DNA of 64,000 nt from Amycolatopsis taiwanensis DSM 45107 (GTDB lineage: Bacteria > Actinomycetota > Actinomycetes > Mycobacteriales > Pseudonocardiaceae), in contig NZ_JAFB01000008.1 in assembly GCF_000519205.1 (NCBI RefSeq), positions 186,001-250,000 of the forward strand, written 5' to 3'. The notes below the pieces were generated by a model. It made no database searches, was not told the DNA's origin, and saw only the letters and a program-made list of their open reading frames with translations. The translations under genes and the position numbers were made by a program. The stretch's first letter is position 1; each line of letters begins with the position of its first letter. Shown here one piece after another: positions 60,531 through 64,000 of the stretch.

Positions 60531-61802
60531 ATGTCCGAGCAGGCTCCCGTTTCCCGGTTGTGGCAGGTTCCCGATGGGGACCTGACTGCTCTGTTGGTGG
60601 CGTGTGAGGAAAAGCTGCGGACCGGCTACGCCGAGATGCTCGCGATCGTGGGTGAGAGCGAGCAGCGTGGGCTGGGGAAGTCCTTGGGGTTCAAGGACAC
60701 GGCCGCGTTCCTGACGGATATGTTGCGGATTTCTGCGCGGGAAGCTAAACAACGCATCGAGCACGCCGCGGCCACCATGGCGTCCTCGTCGCTGACCGGG
60801 GTGCCGCAACCCCCACCACAGGCCGCCACCGGCAAAGCCCTCACCGCCGGGGACATCAACGCAGAACACGTCCACGCGATCACCACGACCATGCAGGCGT
60901 GCCCGGCACAGATCCCGGTCGAGCAGCGCGAGGCGGATGAGCGGATTCTGGTGGAGCTGGCTCGACAGGCCGGACCGGAGGCGGTGCGCAAAGCCGGCCG
61001 TCGGCTGCGCGCGATCTGGGAGCAGGACACCGCACCACCGGAGGACAAGGAACGCGAGCAGGCTCACCCGTTGCGCCGGTTGGACATCACGCGCCGCAAA
61101 GACGGCAGCATCCGCTTCAGCGGTGAACTCGACGCCGAAACCGCCGAGGAACTCGACGGGCTACTCGGGCCACTGGCGAAACCACACAAGAACCCCGAGA
61201 CCGGCGAACACGACACCCGCACCCCCGCCGAACGCGCCGGAGACGCCCTCGCCGAAATCATCGCCCTTGCCGCGCGTTGCGACGAGTTGGCGACCCAAGG
61301 TGGTGAGCGCGCGGTGATGATCGTGTCCATCACCCTCGCCGAACTCGAGAACCGCGCCCGGCACGCCCTCCTCGACATCCCCGGAATATCGAGCGTCGAC
61401 GGGCTCCGCCGCCTGGCTTGCGAGTCCAAGGTGGTGCCCGCGATCTTCGGCAACAACGCCGCACCCCTCTACGTAGGCGATGCTTCCCGGTTCGCCACAC
61501 CTGCCCAACGCCGCTACCTCACCGCCCGAGACCGCGGATGCGCCTTCCCCGGCTGCACCCGAGGTCCTAAATGGACGACACCGCACCACGTCGTGCCATG
61601 GTCGACGGACAAGCGCACCGACGTGGACAATCTCGTGCTCGTGTGCGCTAAGCATCACCGGGTGATTCACCACACGCAGTGGGAGGTACGGATGAACGGG
61701 CACCTGCCCGAATTCATCCCGCCACCGTGGATCGACAAGCAACGAAGACCCATGCGCAACCTCGCGCACACCACCACACCCCGATACCAACAAGCCGCAT
61801 AA
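60531..61802 (+). CDS. DUF222 / HNH endonuclease (13E12 repeat family)
   Basis: 423 residues. A DUF222 domain occupies most of the protein (GYAEMLAIVGESEQRGLGKS, ARQAGPEAVRKAGRRLRAIW, RFSGELDAETAEELDGLLGP). The C-terminal HNH nuclease has DRGCAFPGCTRGPKWTTPHH, VPWSTDKRTDVDNLVLVCAK and HHRVIHH. The family is multicopy in mycobacteria and relatives; some copies are linked to group II intron-like or SOS behaviour, but the function is not known. It lies next to transposase debris and probably moves or recombines. Confidence 0.88.
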   Translation: MSEQAPVSRLWQVPDGDLTALLVACEEKLRTGYAEMLAIVGESEQRGLGKSLGFKDTAAFLTDMLRISAREAKQRIEHAAATMASSSLTGVPQPPPQAATGKALTAGDINAEHVHAITTTMQACPAQIPVEQREADERILVELARQAGPEAVRKAGRRLRAIWEQDTAPPEDKEREQAHPLRRLDITRRKDGSIRFSGELDAETAEELDGLLGPLAKPHKNPETGEHDTRTPAERAGDALAEIIALAARCDELATQGGERAVMIVSITLAELENRARHALLDIPGISSVDGLRRLACESKVVPAIFGNNAAPLYVGDASRFATPAQRRYLTARDRGCAFPGCTRGPKWTTPHHVVPWSTDKRTDVDNLVLVCAKHHRVIHHTQWEVRMNGHLPEFIPPPWIDKQRRPMRNLAHTTTPRYQQAA

Positions 61803-61871
61803 CCACAGGGTCGGCACCCGGACAGACAGCACCGTCGCCCGGGTGCTAGTCCGGAATGTACTCAGCGCGGA

Positions 61872-61914
61872 GCCCGGATGAGGGTGATCCTTGGTAGGGC
61901 CACCTCATCCGGGC
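61872..61914. terminator. Bidirectional hairpin between convergent genes
   Basis: GCCCGGATGAGG (61872-61883) and CCTCATCCGGGC (61903-61914) form a perfect 12-bp stem with a 19-base loop. It lies 70 bases after the HNH stop and 55 before the stop of the convergent monooxygenase gene. Confidence 0.75.
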
Positions 61915-61968
61915 CTCTGCGTCTTTCCCTCGCGCCACAACGGAAATGCCGCACGATGCGCGATCGTG

Positions 61969-63585
61969 CTACTGGGTCGTGACGTGGTGTCCAGTGGCGC
62001 GGGTGAGTGCCGCGGTGATGTCGTCCCCGGCCGGTTCGGTGAGGACGGCGGCGATGTGGGCGTCCGGCCGGAGCACCCACACTTCGTCGGGCCGGGCGCC
62101 CAGCGCGGTGGTCAGGGTGCCGTCGGGGTCGATCTCGTCGAGGGCGAGTACGTACACCGGGCCGGGCACCGCTGCGGCGGCCGCGCGCACCACGGTGGCG
62201 TCAGTACCGGCGCCGGTCAGGAGCAGGAAGCCGTCACGGGCGAATGCGCGGGCCCGGCCATGATCGCCATCGGGCGTGACGATCGGCGCGTCGGGAAGCA
62301 ACACTCCCGGACCGGCGGGCGGGACCTGGCCGCGCGGCGGCCGCCCGGCGAACGGACGCCGGGGATCCGCCGTGGTCAACGATGAGTCGACGTACCAGAA
62401 CGGTTCGGACAGCCGGCCGGAGTCCACGTCCGCGCGGGCCGCCGGGTCCGAGGCCGCACGGGTGAGGATGTCGGTGCGTCGCCGCGTTCGTTCCTCGTCC
62501 GGTGGGACGAGAAAGTCCATGGTCGCCGTCGTGACCTCGAGGTTCTCGCAGGCCGCCGCATGCCGCTCGGTGTGGTAGGTGTCGAGCAAGGCCTCGGGTG
62601 CCCAGCCGTGGCCCACATAGGCGATCTTCCAGGCGGCGTTTTCCGCGTCGAAGACTCCGGTGTTCAGGCCCCGCGCGCCGAACGGGGAGACGAGGTGAGC
62701 GGCGTCCCCGGCGATGAGGATCCGGTCGAGGCGCATGCGGTCGACCACGCGGGAGTGGAAGCGGTAGACGGACTTCCACACGATCTCGTAGTCGCGATCA
62801 CCGATGATCTTCCGGATCCGTGCGTCGAGCGCGCCGGAGGCGGCCTCGGCGTCGAGGTCGTAGTCGGCCGGCACCTGCCAGTCGATCCGGAAGGTGTCGT
62901 CCGGGCAGGGGTGGATCAGCACCTGGCGACCGGGGTTCCATTCCGGATCGAAGTAGAACCGGCGTTCGGTCGCCCAGGTCGGCAGGTCGGTACGGATGTC
63001 ACAGATGAGGAACCGGTCGTCGAAGGAGTGCCCGTCGAAACTCACCCCGAGTAGGCTGCGGAGCTCGTCGCAGCGTGCCCCGCCGCACACCACGAGATAC
63101 GAGCCGCGCAGTTGCCCGCCATCGGCCAGTTGCACCGTGACACCGGTCGCGTCCTGGTCGATCGCGACGACCTGGTGGCCCCAGCGCAGGTCCACCAGCG
63201 GCTCGGCGGCGATGCGCTCGTCGAGAATCTCCTCGGTCCGGGTCTGGGAGATGTTCACGAACGGCGGGAACGCCGGCCGCCCCGGCTCGGCGAAGTCGTA
63301 GCTGAACAGCTCGTCGTCGCGATAAAACGTGCGTGCCGTGGTCCAGGTGACGCCCTCGTCGGCGATCTGCCGGCCCGCGCCGACCGCTTCCCAGACGTCG
63401 AGGACGTCCCGTTGCTGGCAGATCGCCTTCGAGCCGACCGGGTCCCGGTGCGGGCGCTGATCGACCATGATCGTCGGCACGCCCCACCGGGCGAGCAGCA
63501 GCGCCGTGGTCTGCCCGACCGGGCCGGCACCGAGGACCAGTACCGGCGCGCCTGGCCAGGCGCCGGGCAGGGGATCGGTGGACAT
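61969..63585 (-). CDS. FAD-dependent aromatic monooxygenase (MhpA/PheA type)
   Basis: 538 residues from ATG 63585 (GGGAGAACTCACG upstream). FAD loop VLVLGAGPVGQTTALLLARW, DG-like motif near ~165 and GD motif RILIAGDAAHLVSPFGARGL with NTGVFDAENAAWKIA. A C-terminal thioredoxin-like domain ends the protein. Relatives hydroxylate phenolic acids such as 3-(3-hydroxyphenyl)propionate. It follows an MBL-fold hydrolase gene by 44 bases, so an aromatic catabolic operon probably continues outside the window; no link to the polyketide cluster is evident. Confidence 0.9.
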   Translation of the reverse strand: MSTDPLPGAWPGAPVLVLGAGPVGQTTALLLARWGVPTIMVDQRPHRDPVGSKAICQQRDVLDVWEAVGAGRQIADEGVTWTTARTFYRDDELFSYDFAEPGRPAFPPFVNISQTRTEEILDERIAAEPLVDLRWGHQVVAIDQDATGVTVQLADGGQLRGSYLVVCGGARCDELRSLLGVSFDGHSFDDRFLICDIRTDLPTWATERRFYFDPEWNPGRQVLIHPCPDDTFRIDWQVPADYDLDAEAASGALDARIRKIIGDRDYEIVWKSVYRFHSRVVDRMRLDRILIAGDAAHLVSPFGARGLNTGVFDAENAAWKIAYVGHGWAPEALLDTYHTERHAAACENLEVTTATMDFLVPPDEERTRRRTDILTRAASDPAARADVDSGRLSEPFWYVDSSLTTADPRRPFAGRPPRGQVPPAGPGVLLPDAPIVTPDGDHGRARAFARDGFLLLTGAGTDATVVRAAAAAVPGPVYVLALDEIDPDGTLTTALGARPDEVWVLRPDAHIAAVLTEPAGDDITAALTRATGHHVTTQ

Positions 63586-63629
63586 CGTGAGTTCTCCCGT
63601 CTTTGCGAGGCCGGTGTCGAGGGCGGTGG

Positions 63630-64000
63630 TCAGTCCTGGAGCTGGGCCCAGACCGCCTGGTCGCGCTCGGCGGTCCAGATGACCGGCCGCTCCACACCGG
63701 ACAGCTCGTCCCACACGCGGGAGACGTCGAAGGGCAGGCAGTGCTCGAAGATCGGCCAGTGGCCGTAGTCATCGACGAGCGCGGCATGCGTGGCCTCGAA
63801 GGCTTCCTTGAGCGTGCCGCCGCGTTGCTGCACCGCGCCGACCTCACGGAGCATCACCTGCAGGAAGTTCCGGGTCTGCTCGATCGCGGCGTCGACCGCC
63901 TCGCGCCCCCTGCTCACCGCACCCCGGCCGCCGATGAGCTGATCCGCACCGAGCGCCTTGAGGTTGTCCAAAGTGGACGAAGCCCAGTCGCGGTGGAAGG
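63630..64000 (-). CDS. MBL-fold metallohydrolase, C-terminal part (5' end outside window)
   Basis: The frame is open to the window edge (reads FHRDWASSTLDNLKALGADQ at the cut). Phrases LIGGRGAVSRG, EQTRNFLQVMLREV and a C-terminal helix region with IFEHCLPFDVSRVWDELSG fit the tail of a metallo-beta-lactamase-fold hydrolase of ~320 residues, the G-R/H-G motif supplying a late metal ligand region. The zinc-binding HxHxDH is outside. It precedes and is probably co-transcribed with the FAD monooxygenase. Confidence 0.7.
   Translation of the reverse strand, partial: FHRDWASSTLDNLKALGADQLIGGRGAVSRGREAVDAAIEQTRNFLQVMLREVGAVQQRGGTLKEAFEATHAALVDDYGHWPIFEHCLPFDVSRVWDELSGVERPVIWTAERDQAVWAQLQD

Overview
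The window is GC-rich actinobacterial DNA with frequent GTG starts, long runs of ATGA-overlapping genes and many relatives of Mycobacterium tuberculosis dormancy proteins. These traits, a type II polyketide cluster and Amycolatopsis-like intergenic repeats suggest a member of the Pseudonocardiales, probably Amycolatopsis; this is inference from reading, not from a search. No tRNA, rRNA, CRISPR array or replication origin was seen.

Region 1 (about 1-33.6 kb) resembles a hypoxia/dormancy (DosR/DevR-type) island. It encodes FtsH, three CBS-BON proteins, a universal stress protein, an Rv1733c-like membrane protein, a flavodoxin-like protein, a P1B-5-type ATPase with a C-terminal hemerythrin domain, a Rip3-like site-2 protease, an HspX-like Hsp20, a GNAT/NDP-forming acyl-CoA synthetase fusion, an Rv1738-like protein, a FadD-type ligase, a RafH/Rv0079-like ribosome hibernation factor, two phosphoribosyltransferases (one fused to a hydrolase, like Rv0571c) and a zinc alcohol dehydrogenase. 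Several intergenic regions carry boxes close to GGGACC-TTCG-GGCCC, the shape of DosR sites. At several promoters the box centre is about 43 bases upstream of the predicted start, and two transcripts look leaderless. The dosR/dosS genes themselves are not in the window. Within this region are also a DUF692 (MNIO) plus DUF2063 pair, a WXG/DUF1023 hydrolase, an MFS transporter, an SDR, an acetamidase and a tandem Mop protein.

Region 2 (34.5-46.6 kb, all minus strand) is a compact type II polyketide operon. In transcription order: tandem TcmI cyclase, fused carboxyltransferase, BCCP, biotin carboxylase, ACP, aromatase/cyclase, cupin, KS-alpha, two tiny ORFs, CLF, ABM-ABM-FAD-monooxygenase fusion, ABM monooxygenase, another tiny ORF and a P450. 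Nearly every junction is an ATGA or GTGA overlap. It makes its own malonyl-CoA carboxylase and lacks a ketoreductase, methyltransferases and glycosyltransferases, so an unreduced, heavily oxidised polyphenol is plausible.

Region 3 (47-55 kb) is mixed: an aldo/keto reductase, an ArsR-type regulator divergent from an MFS efflux pump, an LLM-class oxidoreductase, DUF5709 and MmcQ/YjbR proteins, FprA and a GH16 lipoprotein.

Region 4 (55.4-64 kb) holds kdpFABC preceded by a 27-residue membrane ORF, decayed fragments of a berberine-bridge-type oxidase and an IS30-type transposase, a DUF222/HNH (13E12-type) endonuclease gene with a probable leaderless promoter, a FAD-dependent aromatic hydroxylase and the 3' part of an MBL-fold hydrolase gene.
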